A stretch of 64,000 nucleotides of DNA from Mortierella alpina (Eukaryota; Mortierellomycota; Mortierellomycetes; Mortierellales; Mortierellaceae). Shown here in pieces: positions 11,272 to 23,832 of this stretch; within the stretch, counting starts at the first letter, position 1, and the number at the start of each line of letters is the position of its first letter. The stretch is taken from assembly GCA_029449245.1 (NCBI GenBank), contig JANATF010000012.1, forward strand, positions 372,001-436,000. Direction: 5' to 3'. The notes under the pieces were generated by a model. The model saw nothing but the letters and a program-made list of their open reading frames with translations, was not told where the DNA came from and ran no database searches. The translations under genes were made by a program, and so were the position numbers.

Positions 11272-13094
11272 TTAAGCCTTGTGGAGGGAAGAAGCGCGAC
11301 GCTTCTTGATCTCGGAGCGCTTCTCAGCGGCCTCCTTGACACGCTTGGCGAGGAGAGCCTTGTACTCAGCCTCAGCCTCCTTGGAGTTCTCAGCACGACG
11401 CTTCTTGAGGGCCAAGACGTTACGCTTGCGCTGAAGAACGACGGGGGTGACAAGACGCTGAATCTTGGGAGCCTTGGTGTAGGGCTTCTTCTCGGCGTTC
11501 TTGGGCTGAACCTCGCGACGGATAACGAACTTGCGGACATCATCATCCTTGGTCAAGTTCTATAGATTCACGGTCCAAGCAAACACGAAAGAATCGCAGC
11601 AAAAGGAGGCTTGTTAGAGAGTGAACTACAGTGTTTTGACCGACTGGGTGCAGGATCATGCAGAGAAGTCATCCCAAATGTATGTTGTGGGTAAAAATGT
11701 CCAAAGCTGTCGCTTCGCTTTCCGGTCCAACTGAATAACACTGATGGCTGATAGATAAAATAAAGACTGCTTCTGGTAGCGTCGAGTCCCGGCTTCCAAT
11801 TGTCCTGTCGCCAATACGATACAAGAAGCACATAATGTTACGTACGAAGAACTTGCGGATGTTGTTGGCACGCTTGGGTCCGAGACGCTTGGGGACGGTG
11901 GTGTCAGTGAGACCAGGGAGGTCCTGCTCACCCTGCTTGACAATGGTGACAGAGAGGACGGACATGTCGGAACCAACGATGCATCCACGGACCGACTTGC
12001 GCTTGCGCTCACCGGTGCGACGGGGGCGGTAGCAAGAGTGGCCCTTGGACAACAAGAGGCGGACACGGGAGGGGAGGAGAACACCCTGCTTCATGGGGAA
12101 ACCCTGCTTGTCGTTACCTCCGGTGATGCGGAAGACGTAGCCCTTGAACTCGTCACCGAGAGTGTCGACAGCGACCTCAGCGGAGATACGCTTGTCGTAA
12201 AAGATGCGACTATTGATGATAAGCGAGTGCAAAAAGCGCCAAACTTGGTCAGCATCTCTTTCTATGCGCTGTTGTATCCTGTCCTCGTTGTACAGCCCTT
12301 GGCTGGCATATTTGGTACAGTCCTCTCGTTCGTTCTTTGGTGAGTTGTGTTCCGTCTTTGACTTTCACTATTCCAACGCATCGCTTCGAGGTTCTAGAGT
12401 CTCCCGTCCCGATCCTGAGAACGCGATCGAGTCTCCAATCAGTTTGTGGATGTGCGAAATCAAACTTACGTCTTGCGCTCATCATCGAAATCGATGGTCT
12501 TCTGGCAGCCAGTGGCTGGGTTGGCGATGTTCAACTATTGAACCGGCAAAACAGAAAAGGCACGATCAGTACCCTATTGCTCAACTCGTTCTTCGTTTTC
12601 TCGGCTCCTGCTTTCACAGTAGGTTGTGGTTGAAGAGGGTGATGGTCTCTACTGGTGGGTCGAAATCAGGTTCGGGGTCCACGAAGATTGTCGAGTCGCT
12701 GAAGGCTCTGTGTGTTGGATCCATCAGAGGGCAGGTCGCGGATCAGCCGTCCAGGATAAAACAGCGTTCTCGAGCAACAGTTTCCAGATGCTCAGTGGTC
12801 GATTACTCAGAGTTCCCCTGGGTGCAGCCTCGACGAGAGATTGAATTCGACTGGAATCAGAGCTCATTCCAAAGAGGAAAAAAGGTCATAGCCCCTCGAT
12901 AGATACAGCTTTGGTTTTCCAAGTGACATGCCAATTCCTGTGATGAATGCAAGATGTTTCCTGTTGGAGGGTGCTGGTACGTTCGCTGAGTTGGTTGATC
13001 GATGCGAGGATGGATCGATGGTCGATGGTTGCCGCATCCATCGGGATGAACACGATATCCATGTGCATGCACGTGACTCAAGGCGCACCTTCAT
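11272..13094 (-). CDS. RPS6: 40S ribosomal protein eS6
   Basis: Exons (minus): 13094..13089, 12534..12470, 12209..11846, 11559..11272; 240 aa, normal for eS6. The first coding exon is just ATGAAG before GTGCGC; the 554-nt intron then joins to [16 protein letters not shown], as expected for eS6 (MKLNI...). Conserved blocks include [66 protein letters not shown], and the C-terminal [11 protein letters not shown] carrying the RRxSS site phosphorylated by TOR-pathway AGC kinases in other eukaryotes. Introns (286, 260 and 554 nt) are longer than those of neighbours. A 21-bp inverted repeat overlaps the start codon. Very confident product; first exon confident because it is the only ATGAAG|GT in reach. 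Confidence 0.95.
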
Positions 13095-13148
13095 ATTGTG
13101 AGGCCAAAAAGAGAGAATTGAACATCCCTCTTTTTGGCCTCACAATAT
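13093..13148. repeat. 21-bp perfect inverted repeat at the eS6 start codon
   Basis: Arms 13093..13113 and 13128..13148 are exact reverse complements, separated by 14 nt. The core of each arm is GTGAGGCCAAAAAGAG. The left arm begins inside the eS6 ATG (minus strand). On the eS6-sense strand the leader just before ATG reads CTCTTTTTGGCCTCACAAT, resembling a pyrimidine-tract (TOP-like) transcription start. Confidence 0.95.
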
Positions 13149-13609
13149 ATTCCTGACCAAGCCACTTTGACCACTACCCACGGAAACCCACCACCTACAC
13201 AGCTTGCTGGGCGTAGCGGCGACCTTCGTGCTCTTCGGCAAATGTTGGGGAATGATATGGGATGGCTATTAGTATCTTGCTGGTGCCTACTCGAAGTAGC
13301 TGTAGGAAATGGCTGGAGCCAGGGCGTATGCCTACTGACGCCGAGCTGGCACTTGGGGTCTGTGCTCCCCGCTCCTGAGTGACTGTTGTGTCCGGACACT
13401 TTTTTCTCAGATGGTTCACCCTTTTTTTTTTACCTCTACCCACTGTCTGCTCTTGTCTCCTCCACTCTTGCTCCCTTACATTCCTCCTATCGCGCATCTC
13501 CCTGGTCCGTTCCTTGACCACACCCATATCCTTGGTGTCATGGAATACAACGCCGACACTTTCATATCCGAACTGCGATCATCTCACCTCGAGCGACTCT
13601 ATTTCCACA
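13149..13609. other. Intergenic between eS6 and F-box gene
   Basis: Divergent promoter space for eS6 (minus) and the next F-box gene (plus). A pyrimidine-rich stretch at 13400-13500 is probably the F-box gene leader. No other feature seen. Confidence 0.5.
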
Positions 13610-15542
13610 ATGTCTTCTGACCTGTCTGTCCACGCCTCGACGTGCCTCGTCTCCCTGGGCTGCAAAGCAGCGCTTTCAACTCTTCCACCAGAACTCCTGT
13701 CCATAATAGGTTCAAACCTGTCCCTGCACGAGTACTCGTTCCTTTCACGGACATGCTCCCGTCTCCACCAGTTGCTTTTCCACCCAGCAGAGGTGGTCTA
13801 CTTTCTCAAAGTTCGCTACCGGTTTTCGAATGAGTCTGGGTCCATCATTATCTTTGCGTATCTGGCAAACATGCTGGCCAGAGCCCCCTTGGTTCTTGAG
13901 AGAATCTTTGACGACTTTTTCGCAGATTCAGTACTTCATCTTCTGGAAGAACAGCAGCGCAGGCGTCAACGGCAGGCACAGCGGCAGCGCTTGAACGAGG
14001 GTACATATCAGTTGAGTCAATCGATAGCCATGAGCGCAGGAGCCAAATCCTCCAACTGTAGTGGCGATACTATTGCCATCCAACGCTTAGAAAGCCTCGA
14101 GCAACATAAGGATGCGGAAGCGGCACGACGGCAAGCCAAATGGGAGGCTATCCGCATGCTGGGTGTACTTTATGCTTTGGACAAGACTCATGTGGGCGTA
14201 GGTATCCCCCATAAAAAGGGTTGCGTTTCTGGGACGCTAATTGTTTTGCTAATACTCAAATCCACATTTTTTTTGTATTGTACTATGCATCAAGCCGTCG
14301 AGCTCATCAAACGCACTAGTACTTTGTGGTGCGACGGACGTTGTCGAGCCGACGCGTCAAGCGACCAATGTCACTCCTGCATCCTTATCTGCTTCAGCTT
14401 CGACTTCAGCTCCAACCCCATGTGTGCCATCAACGCCACTTGAGCCGATATCGACTTCTATCTATCCACCTCGGCAACTATACACCCGTGGCCAGTCTCA
14501 AGCACCGTCGCTGTGTAGAGAGCGGCGGTCCTTGCGAATACATGACCCTTATGACCCCACTTTCACTGGAAAGCGTGGCGATTCCACCTTATCTTTAGAC
14601 GGACAGCATTCTGAACCAGAGGCATGGTTAGCACCACTGGATTTAGACCCACTTCACTGCTTTAGACCTCGGCGCGGGATGCGAAAGAGACACTCAGCAA
14701 CCACAGATGGGAGCTTGACAACTTCACCCTCATCAGCGCCTGCAAGCGATTCGCCCCCGCTCTCGTGTAGCTTCTCGAGCCAATCCCGGCGCCTTTTGCC
14801 AGCGTATTGTACTGTACTATCTCCCTCGTCATCGAACCCTGTTCATTCATCTGGATCCACTCCAAACGATCAGTGGGCAGCGCAGGATGTATCAGGAAAT
14901 ACAGATTGGTCCTCGGATACAGAAGATCAAGCAACTTTAACCTCAAGGCGTAGCATTAAACGTGCGACGCGAAGCAGATTGCTAGTTGGGCGTTTCCATG
15001 TCCGTGCGACATCTGCGACCGAGAGCGTAGGGCAGTATCAGGAGGGTCGAACCCACCCCATGCTCAATGCTATTCAGTGCAGCGGTCGCTTTCAACCAGC
15101 TTCTGTAGAGACCAAGGCGCCCATGCCAGAACCGGTGAAGGCTAATATGACGTTGGAGAGTAAGCGTGTGGAGCTGATGGATGAGAATTTAGATATGAGT
15201 GCTGACAGGGTTAAGGAGCAGACGCTGCAACAGCCAGTACAACCATTGCAGCACCGGCGCTACCAGATACCAAATCGCGTTGACAAAATTGCATTCCTTA
15301 CAAAGTATACGGATCGGATGCATCTCAAGCTGCAGGCACTGGAGATCAAAGATTGGGGACAAGCGGATATTCAGAGGAAGAAGACGTACCAGTTGATGAT
15401 TCAGCACAATGACAAGACTGGTGAGAAGGACCTGGTTAATTTTTACCTGGGGCGGTATGGTGGCTCTGTGCAATTGCAGGATGACAGTCAAGACCAGGAG
15501 CTTCAGCAGCAACCTACTATCACGGCCGTAGCTGCTGGGTAG
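13610..15542 (+). CDS. F-box-domain protein of unknown target
   Basis: Two exons, 13610..14197 and 14295..15542, 611 aa. The start follows CACAATG and is the first ATG giving a structured product. Residues about 22-60 (LSTLPPELLSIIGSNLSLHEYSFLSRTC) form an F-box. After it comes an Arg/Gln-rich coiled segment (EEQQRRRQRQAQRQR), then a long Ser/Thr/Pro-rich region and a more ordered C terminus (IPNRVDKIAFLTKYTDRM, LQALEIKDWGQADI). The donor is ambiguous: GTAGGT at 14198 is used here, and GTGGGC at 14192 also keeps frame and removes two residues. Likely an SCF adaptor; I do not recognise a specific subfamily. Confidence 0.65.
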
Positions 15543-16077
15543 GTCCAGGTCTGGAGGTGGGGCTGAAGTCCCAATAAAAGAAAGCTGCAACACAGCCGAA
15601 AATATGACATCAATCAAAGCTATTTTTGGCGGGGATTGTCACAGCCTTTCAACGCCCATTGACAGTGCAATGCTGGGCGCTGCAAAGAGAAGGTCCAAAC
15701 GCTACTGGGATGGAGACAGGGGATTGCTAATTAGCAGGCGGCAATGTTGGCATTGCTCATGTTCCAAAAGTTATTCTGCTCTATGATGAAAAACTCAGAG
15801 AAACAGACTACGAGACGGAGAAGACGAAAAGGACAAAGCCCTCAGGCACATTTGCACATTTTTTTTTAGGCTCTTGTGCACCAGTTCTTTTTCCCGTCCC
15901 TGTCTCTTCTGCCTCAATCCCCTTTTCTCTCCTTTTTCCACACATCCTCTCTTGGCATACACTCACACCCGCGTAGCCTCAAGCTTGCGTACACATCCTT
16001 GGCTACATTCCACCACCGATATTACAGGTTAATCGTGTCCCCTTCGAACCGCCGATCACTCCAACCACATTCAAGAC
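15543..16077. other. Intergenic / M50B gene leader
   Basis: The first half is the 3' flank of the F-box gene; 15860-16070 is a pyrimidine-rich 5' leader for the membrane peptidase. Nothing else supported. Confidence 0.5.
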
Positions 16078-17376
16078 ATGGCACCCGTACCAGAAGGCGG
16101 CGGCTCTAAGAATCTCCTGGAACCCAACAAGGAGCAAATCAAAATCCTATGGCTAATGTATGAATCCAATCTGCCGTGTTGAATGTCTCGCGTATACGAT
16201 TGGCTCATTGCTCAAAAACCCCCCCTCTTCTTACTCTCGTCTGTCGGAATAGTGGAGGATATATGGTGGGCATTCTAGTCCTGTGGCAGATGCCCTACCT
16301 TAAGCACCTCTTATACCCTTTCAAGGTACGGCAAACTTTTTAACCATCCCCACCACCATTTCAGCGATGTGGGAGGCAAATGGAAGTACTCGGTGTGGTG
16401 TGTGCTTTCTATCAATAGACCGTGTGTAGTAGTTGGTCAGCGTGCTCTGGGTCTTGCTGTCTCTTTCATGCCCCTGGAAGTCAGACATCAACAGCCCAGC
16501 GTGATCCCGCTTGATTTTTTTATATCTTTTGTTGGTCTGGGTTCTTGGCCTGTATAGTATCACTTCAGTGTACACATTGCACTATTGCCCTGGACACCGG
16601 ACTAACTTGGTGCCTTTGTGCCTCTTTTTTTTTTTGTTTTGCCAAACGTCCTAGCTGGTTACAATCGGCCTTCATGAATTCGGGCACGCCTGCATGGCTT
16701 GCGTCAGTGGCGGGAAAGTAAAGTCGATTACCGTGGACCCGAACTTGGGTGGACTGACGACCTACGTAGGAAACAGGAGGACACAGTGTCTGGCGTTGCC
16801 TGCAGGATACCTAGGCAGTTCGCTCTTGGGAGGAATATTAGTGTTCTGCGGATTTAATGTCACAGCCTCCAAAGGCGCAGCCATCATGTTGATCCTGTGC
16901 TTGGTCCTGACCATGTTCTGGGCAAGGAACCTCCTGGCGTTCGGAATCTGTCTTTTCTTTGCAGGCATCGTCGGTCTGCTCTGGTGGCTCGAAGGCGGGA
17001 AATATCTTAAATACTTTACGCTGTTCCTTGGGTAAGATTTTCAGTTCAAATTGGAAAAACGACCGTAATTGTCTTCATTTTAGCTTGAGCCTTCATGAAG
17101 CGTAATTATCCCGTATTAACCCCTGGGGCTGTTCATTCTTTTAGCGTAATGAGTTGTATCTACAGCATTCTCGAGATCTTGGATATGTTAGTGCTAAGAA
17201 AGTCTAATGGCTCAGATGCGGAGCAGTTTGCAGAGAAGTACGGCATCTTCCCCGCTCAGGGATGGGGCTTCATCTGGCTGTTGGTCTCCCTCATCTTTTT
17301 GGTAGGCGCGATCCTTGCTGGTCTCGCTGCCTTCAAGGACAGTGGCGAACCAGGCACGAGCACTGGAACCAACTAG
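16078..17376 (+). CDS. Membrane M50B-like (HEFGH) peptidase-family protein
   Basis: Four exons: 16078..16157, 16253..16325, 16655..17031, 17145..17376; 253 aa. The zinc-protease signature HEFGH lies in ITIGLHEFGHA-like context right after the first membrane segment (MVGILVLWQMPYLKHLLYPF). It is followed by SGGKVKSITVDPNLGG, and by several hydrophobic helices (SSLLGGILVFCGFNV, AIMLILCLVLTMFW, LLAFGICLFFAGIVGLLWWL, CIYSILEILDMLVL, WLLVSLIFLVGAILAG). This matches the M50B-like family of small multi-pass proteins; in M50 enzymes the zinc site sits in the membrane and cuts transmembrane substrates. The second, LDG-type motif is not obvious; ILEILDML in the fourth exon is a candidate. Catalytic activity is inference. 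Start context CAAGACATGG is good. Confidence 0.8.
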
Positions 17377-20190
17377 TTTCTTTGTATATACACATGATAT
17401 TTTTGACTATAAAACGTACACTTCAAGCAATTGCTAGCTGCAGCGTTGGACTGGTCGATCTACCTCATTGTCATTCATTTATTGTGCAAGGGTAAGCAAC
17501 GCCAATAATGTCCTCGATCGAATCATTGCCACGCAGCCCTATCATGTCAGCAACAAAAATATGAAAGACACTCTCTGCGCGCCCACTATTTGTCCGATGC
17601 GAGGACCTCCATGCCACAGTTTGAACGGTGAACTCTGATCTGGTCCCTCCACCCAGCTCAAACGGCGCTGGCTTGCATGAATGGTCCATTGGCGCTAAAA
17701 ATATGTAATTGAGGTCAGTGCTGAAGGAGAGCGAGCGGGGTGGGAGATGGTACATGAGGCAGACTGGGATAAGCGACCACGGTAGGCTGCACTAAACCAG
17801 AAGCCCAGAGGAGGACTCAAGAAGGAGCGAGAGCCTATCGGATCACACAAGGTCATGCATGGACGGACGGAGGCGAACATATGTACACTAGCCATCATTT
17901 CTCAACGGCAACGCAGAGGATCCGAGTTCATCCCAATAAAAGTCCAGGGGGTTGCAGCCAAAAATACGAACGATGGTGTGATATTTCGCAAGCTGACCTT
18001 TTTATTGCTCCGAGCTCGATCTTGATTTGCAATTTCTTGACCAGGCTGATCTGTCCCCCGCTGCAGGTGCGGTGGAATGCGCAACGTGGCCAGACTGTGG
18101 ATGCAAGGCGCTGGCGGGGCAGCCAGGGTTGCCATAGTGCTCTCATTTGCGCGCTGACTGGCTGACTGGCTGGGTGGCAGCTCGAGAATTATTGCGGTCA
18201 TGAGACTCGCCAGGTTAAAATAAAGGGCGCTTGAGCATTGTTCTTACTCGCCCGGCTCCCCTCGCCGACGCTGGACGCTGTTTCGGACCAGCCAGCTCGC
18301 TGGAGGCTGACCAGGACTGCTCGTCAGAGCGAAGCGCAGGGCGGCCGTGCTGGGGGGCCAGCCCGGGGGTGGTTCCCAGAGAGAGCAGTGGTCATCGGCG
18401 GTGAGTCGTTTTTGCAATATGTGGTGTGTTGGGCAGGCATGATCTTTCATACGGCGAGTGTCGTCGTGTCGTCTTTCTTTTTTTTTGTTGGTGCCACAAA
18501 CATGTTCGATGTGACCTGTGGAAATCATTTTGACCTGCGCTGCTCTTCTCTTGTCTCTCTTGTCTTTCACCTCTCTCACCTCGCTCTCACCTCGTTGTCG
18601 TCTTCCGTCCCTTTGCTTTCTGATCCTCGCTGCTGTCGTCCATTCGAATATCTATCACCTCCTCCCCCTCTCTCCACTCTCCCGTCGCTCTTGAGCCTCA
18701 CCACCCTCTTTTCTCTCAACAGCGCTTTAGTCGTCCGCATCAAATTGGGTTGCTGCTTTTGCATTGCGAGAGCTCGGCGGCCGTATTTTTTGTCTCTCGC
18801 TTACGCTGGCTTCTTTCAACAACACCTAACTGCACTCCCAACACTCTCGCATCGCAAGACTCGCAAGACTCGCCACACTCGCCACACGCGGTCATTGGTC
18901 TTGGCGCCATTACCATCAATTGTACAGAGCGCTGTTCTAATTCATTGACAGTCTCGACAGTCTCGAACGTATTTCGCCCATTCGTAAGTTACAGAGATGA
19001 AGGCGGCATTGGGTCATAGAGAGTGGCCCCAGAAGCTGATGTCTGTGCAGCCATGGGTGACAGTGGCACGCTGGGGAACAGAGCGCCATCTGCATCAGCT
19101 GTGCCTGGAACATGGGGGAAGCTGATCAGCGTGTGCCTGTGTAGTGTGTGTTCAACCCAGTTGACTCCGCCTCTGCCCTGCCTTGTCAACTCGACTGTGT
19201 TTTTTTCTTTTTGCTCTCACATCATCCGCCCAATATGTTTTGGCAGTATTACAATCAGCTCTCGTCGCTCTGCCCCCTCGTCCGCCTACTTTTGGCTGCA
19301 TAAGCGCTCCAATCGGTTCCCGTTTCTCGTGGACGGGTGCCCACTCCTCCTGGACACTCGCTGACCTTTTTTTTTCTTTTTTTCTTTTTGTTCCCTTGAT
19401 CTGCCGCTCTTTCGACCGTCAGCCTACCCCTCCCCTTCCCCTCCTCAGGTTCGCAACCATTCGCATCCTATCATCTCGGTTCCTGCGCTTAAGAGTCCGC
19501 GCCCCATCGTGCCAACTACAGCACTCCCGTTCCAACCTTCGGCTGCTTCATTTTTAGACGACTCACGCTCTGTTGTACATCTTGTCTTGGACACGAAAGA
19601 AGCGGGTACCTTCCCCAACAGGTGAGTGAAATGCAAGACTGCAGTATGACCCATGGTACACAACGGTGGTAGCCAGAGAGACAGCGACAAGAGTGTGCGA
19701 ATGTGAGAAAAGAGGACAGCGAGACTGAGAGAGAGAGAGAGGAGCGAGGAGACAACAGATCGAGAGCCATCGATGAAGGCGCATGATGCTGCTGTTGGGT
19801 GGTGATAGCGAGCCAAGATGCCACATGGGGTGGATCGAGGAAGCGAGGGGGTGTCCTTTTCTGTTCACTGCTCTCGTTCACTTGTCTCTCTGTGTCGACC
19901 TTGCCTGCTTTTGGACTATCGGACTGTCTGCCCGTTCTCGCCTCTCTCTCTCTCTCTCTCGTCTGTCTCCTTCCCTCCTTCCCGCTTTTTGCAGCCAGCC
20001 CAGCGCAGATCAACAGATCAAAGCGCATCCAGCACACCTCTCTCCTGCTCGTTGCCCTCTTGCCTTCCGTGTCTGATCTCCCACTTTTTACTGCTTTCTT
20101 CTTTGCTGCATAGAATCGCATTGACAGTGCACACGCACACGCTGCCATTGATACACCCAGCACACTCACGCACTCACCATCACCGCCAAC
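17377..20190. other. Long intergenic region / leader of the GATA regulator
   Basis: 17377-18200 has no gene I can support. 18480-20190 is dominated by CT-rich stretches typical of fungal 5' leaders and contains many short upstream reading frames. A probable 5'UTR intron runs from 19622 (AACAG|GTGAGT) to 20113 (TGCATAG). A leader this long before the GATA regulator suggests translational or multi-promoter control. Confidence 0.5.
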
Positions 20191-23100
20191 ATGTCCACGT
20201 CCGTAGCGTTACCCAACCTATCCCCCGCTCCCGCTGCTGCAGGCGCCTCAGTCAACTCGACCAAGACCGCAAGCAGAGTCCGCATGAGCATAAGCGCCCT
20301 TCAGAACCTAGTCGCCCAAGACAGATCAGTCCTTTCTCTCAACGACATCCAAATACTCAACAAGAAGGGCCTGCTCAACACCATCGCCACGACCTCTGAA
20401 TCTTCAAACACACGCCAGGACACCCCTTCACACACGTCAATAGCGGGCGCTGGTCAGCCTGCCAACTCTTCCTTCACAGCAGCTCTCTCCACCGCACCGC
20501 GAACCGCTGCGTTCTCTCCATCTTTGAGTGGAGGATTGCAGCGCGCCCCTTCAAAGACGCATCCATATCACCATGGCTTGAAGAAGGGTCGATCTCTGCC
20601 TATTTATCATGACGAAGTCATCGAGGACACTTGCTCGCACCTCTATCTCCATGCATATAATGCTTATACGAACATCCTGCCACAACCTGGCTTCCGCCGT
20701 TATTCCGACTCGTCTCGCCCATTCATCGCTCAAAGTGGAGCTCCTGTCGCCAACGATACCATGGCTGACTTCAATCATTCCAGACGTGTCTCCATCGCCA
20801 CCACCCCAGTTCCCGTCATTCGAACGCCAGAGGGCACGAGGACTGTACTCTATCAGGACGCGCATGGACACACTCTTTTGTCCCTCCCGACCAAAGCCAT
20901 GGGCACTGGTGCTGGAACTCCCGCTATGAATGCCTTCCAGTTCCCATCTATGAACGCCATTCCCTCAGTTGATGCTGCAACAGCCACGTCTCCGCGGGTG
21001 CCTTCGCTCTCGCCTTCCCTGTCGGCCTCGCCTTCGCCGCGGATGCGATCCAAGAGAAAGAGCAGTGTTCCGATCCGCTCACCAAGCTCTAGGGAGTCTC
21101 AAGATTCCTCACCTGGGGTCATATTCCAGCTTCCCTTTGGCGTTCCACCCCTCGCAATCCCACGAAAGACGTCCACGTCCTCGTGCTCTACCTCATCTTC
21201 GTCATCTACCTCATCTTCGTCATCTACGCGGTCCGGATCGGACACGCCACCAGCCTTTTGCAGCTACCCTACTCCAGCCACGACTGGCAAGATCGCATTT
21301 GCTGCTGAGGGTGAGGTTCGACAAGGAGAGCCGACTCAATCCAGGTTCCCCACGCCAACATCACCTCTGGACCGGTCGGGCCTCGGTATTCATGTCCAGA
21401 AAATGTTCACGGAGGCTGGTGCGACGCACCCCTTGGAGTCATCCTCGGCGATTAATGAAGGAACAGAGGTGCAGCAACAGCGTAAACCGATCACCTTTAC
21501 TGAGCAGGACTCTGGAGCATCGATCGGCGATATTGTCATTGCTGAACAGTCATTTGCTGCTGCTGCTGCCATCGCGCTTAGGCAGGTAGATTTGACGCGA
21601 CAAGGAAATGAGATCATGCCCACACCACCCCAAACATCGACCATCTTGTCAGCGGGAGTCATGCCATTTGCCCCGTCGGGATCGCACATTGACAAGCTGA
21701 TCGCATCCCCACGTATCCTCCTTACGCCATGCAATAGGTACGCTAGAGTGAATTGGCGTGAAAATTCGACGAGACGCTGTCAAGTGCTGCTTTGTGGGTC
21801 TTACAACCAGACTTGCTAATCTAACTGTACTTTTTTTTTATCTCCTGCTGGTTATTTATCATTCGTAGTGCGCCTACAGCTGGTCTTGATACGCAACCAG
21901 GTTGTGTCGAAAACGAGGATGAGAAACAGGAGGATCGGGACCCGTCATCGTTGCCCCTACGAGAACAGCGTCTGTTGAGCATTCGACGACGGTCGCTTAT
22001 CCCACGCCAGGATCTGGATTTCGTAAGAGGATCTGGCATTTTACCTCCAGCTAGTACGGACTTGGTCACAAGAGGCGGAGCAAAAATCCTCAGCTATTCG
22101 GTACTACTCTCTGATGTGGTGAATGTCCAGATGGAAAGCATGAAAACACAGGACAGAGACACTGAGGAAGAGGAACCTGCGCCAGTCATCACCAAAGGCA
22201 AAATGAAGCCAAAGCCCAAGCGCAAGCGAGCAGGCACAGGACGCAGGACTCATTCAGGTGTCAAGGGACGATTGCAGGGCCAAGACCAATCAGCAGACGG
22301 CAACGATGACTATGATGATGATGAGGAGGCTGAAGGTAGTTTGAGTGCTGATGATTACGACGACCGTGACCACCATGAGGAGGATGAACATTTTCAGAGA
22401 GGCGGTCACCAACACGGATACATGTCAGTCTCGAGCCACAAGAGATCGCGAGTGGATTCCACAACTGCCACTTCTCTCAAGCCCACGCGCACTGTACTCG
22501 AGAGACATGGAGCATCGACCTATAAGCGATCCAACAGACGCTTCAGCAAATCCTCGCCCTCACCATCCATGTCTCCCCGCATGTCCACTCTCCATTCAGC
22601 CAGCTCTCGTGGATCGTCTGCTGCTATGGCTGACTATTCTCAGGATCAGGAGTTCGACATTGAGATCGGAGATATCGATATGGAAGATGGGGAAGTGCAT
22701 GTTGATGATAATGATTACGATGATACCCTTGGCAACAGCGTATCTAACGAGCATGGTGGCTCTCCACAGATTCCAGAGGAATTAAGAATCCCTGCAGCAG
22801 AGGTCAGGGTCGTCATGAAGCTCACTCGCGAGATGCTTCAAGCAGAGGAGCGATTGAATTTACACCAGAATCAAAAAGCCGCCCGCAATAGCCGCCGTCC
22901 GTCCATCAAGACTCCCAAAGCGACTGCAGCGGCAGCAGCCGCAGTGGAGCGAAAGAGCAGCACTGGAGATGCTGCGCCAACAAAGAAACCCAAATCCGCG
23001 ACTGCCAAGAGCTCCACCAAGACCCACACGAACAACAGCCATGACTCAGCCCCAAAGACCACCACCACCTCTGCGGGAGGCTCCAAGGCAAAGGAGGGCA

Positions 23101-23357
23101 AACCCGCCAAGGAATGCGAGGCCTGCAAACAGAAAGAGACCCCATGCTGGCGCCCCGGCTACACGCCCGGCGGTTCACTGTGCAACTCTTGCGGCCTCCG
23201 ATACAAGAAGTCGGGCGTGTTTTGCCCTAAAGAAGGTTGCAAGTACATCCCATTGAAGACGGAGTACGCGTCCATGGAGGAGGAGCGCCTGGCCATGAAC
23301 AAGGAGCATCTGAAGTGCCGAAAGTGTCACGGAAGAGTGGAGCTTCCTACGCGATAG
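20191..23357 (+). CDS. GATA-type zinc-finger transcription factor
   Basis: Two exons, 20191..21737 and 21869..23357, 1011 aa. Most of the protein is Ser/Thr/Pro-rich and disordered: a polyserine run near 21190, an acidic region (DDYDDDEEAEG, DDRDHHEEDEH) near 22310-22390 and a Lys-rich NLS-like segment (KPKPKRKRAGTGRR). The C terminus carries a CX2C-X18-CX2C GATA finger at about residues 930-955 (KECEACKQKETPCWRPG, LCNSCGLRYK) and directly after it a second Cys set (FCPKEGC and CRKC), probably an extra zinc ribbon. The last finger helix region lacks the typical basic tail of Gln3/AreA, so DNA specificity is unclear. Start is the first ATG after the long leader (CGCCAACATGTCC). Confident class, no named orthologue. 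Confidence 0.82.
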
Positions 23358-23832
23358 AGGCAAGGATTTTCCAAAAATATCCTCGTTGAAAACATGACTT
23401 ATATACATACATAGCCCATCGGCACCCGCATACAAATATCGCATCCCGTGGCGTAAGACGAACATAAAGTGTCATTCATTCTTTAACATTATTGTGTGCG
23501 GAAACAAGGCATTGACCAAACACTTTGGTGTCCGAGTTTTGTTCGAAAACAAAAAATGACGCGTTTTGATGGAGACGCGACGGTTCAAAAATGGAGGTCC
23601 GCGTCCTTGGTCTTGCTGCGCATAGAACTTTCTCTATTTGCTTTGGGTCTCAAAAGAGAGCGATCGCGTTGTCAGGGCAAAACGTTGGAGTATATTTTGC
23701 AACTACGGCTACTAGACTATGCAATGTTATAAATAAATAAAATGTCAACGACAAACGAGAAATGCTGGTAGAGAACGATGAGGGGGATAACTATGACAGG
23801 AAGAAAATGGGAGAGAGAGAGAGAGGGGGTTC
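23358..23832. other. Convergent 3' flanks
   Basis: Between the stop codons of the GATA gene and mscL. AATAAATAAAATG near 23730 is an A-rich polyadenylation-like stretch. A short GA repeat lies at 23810-23826. No gene. Confidence 0.5.
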
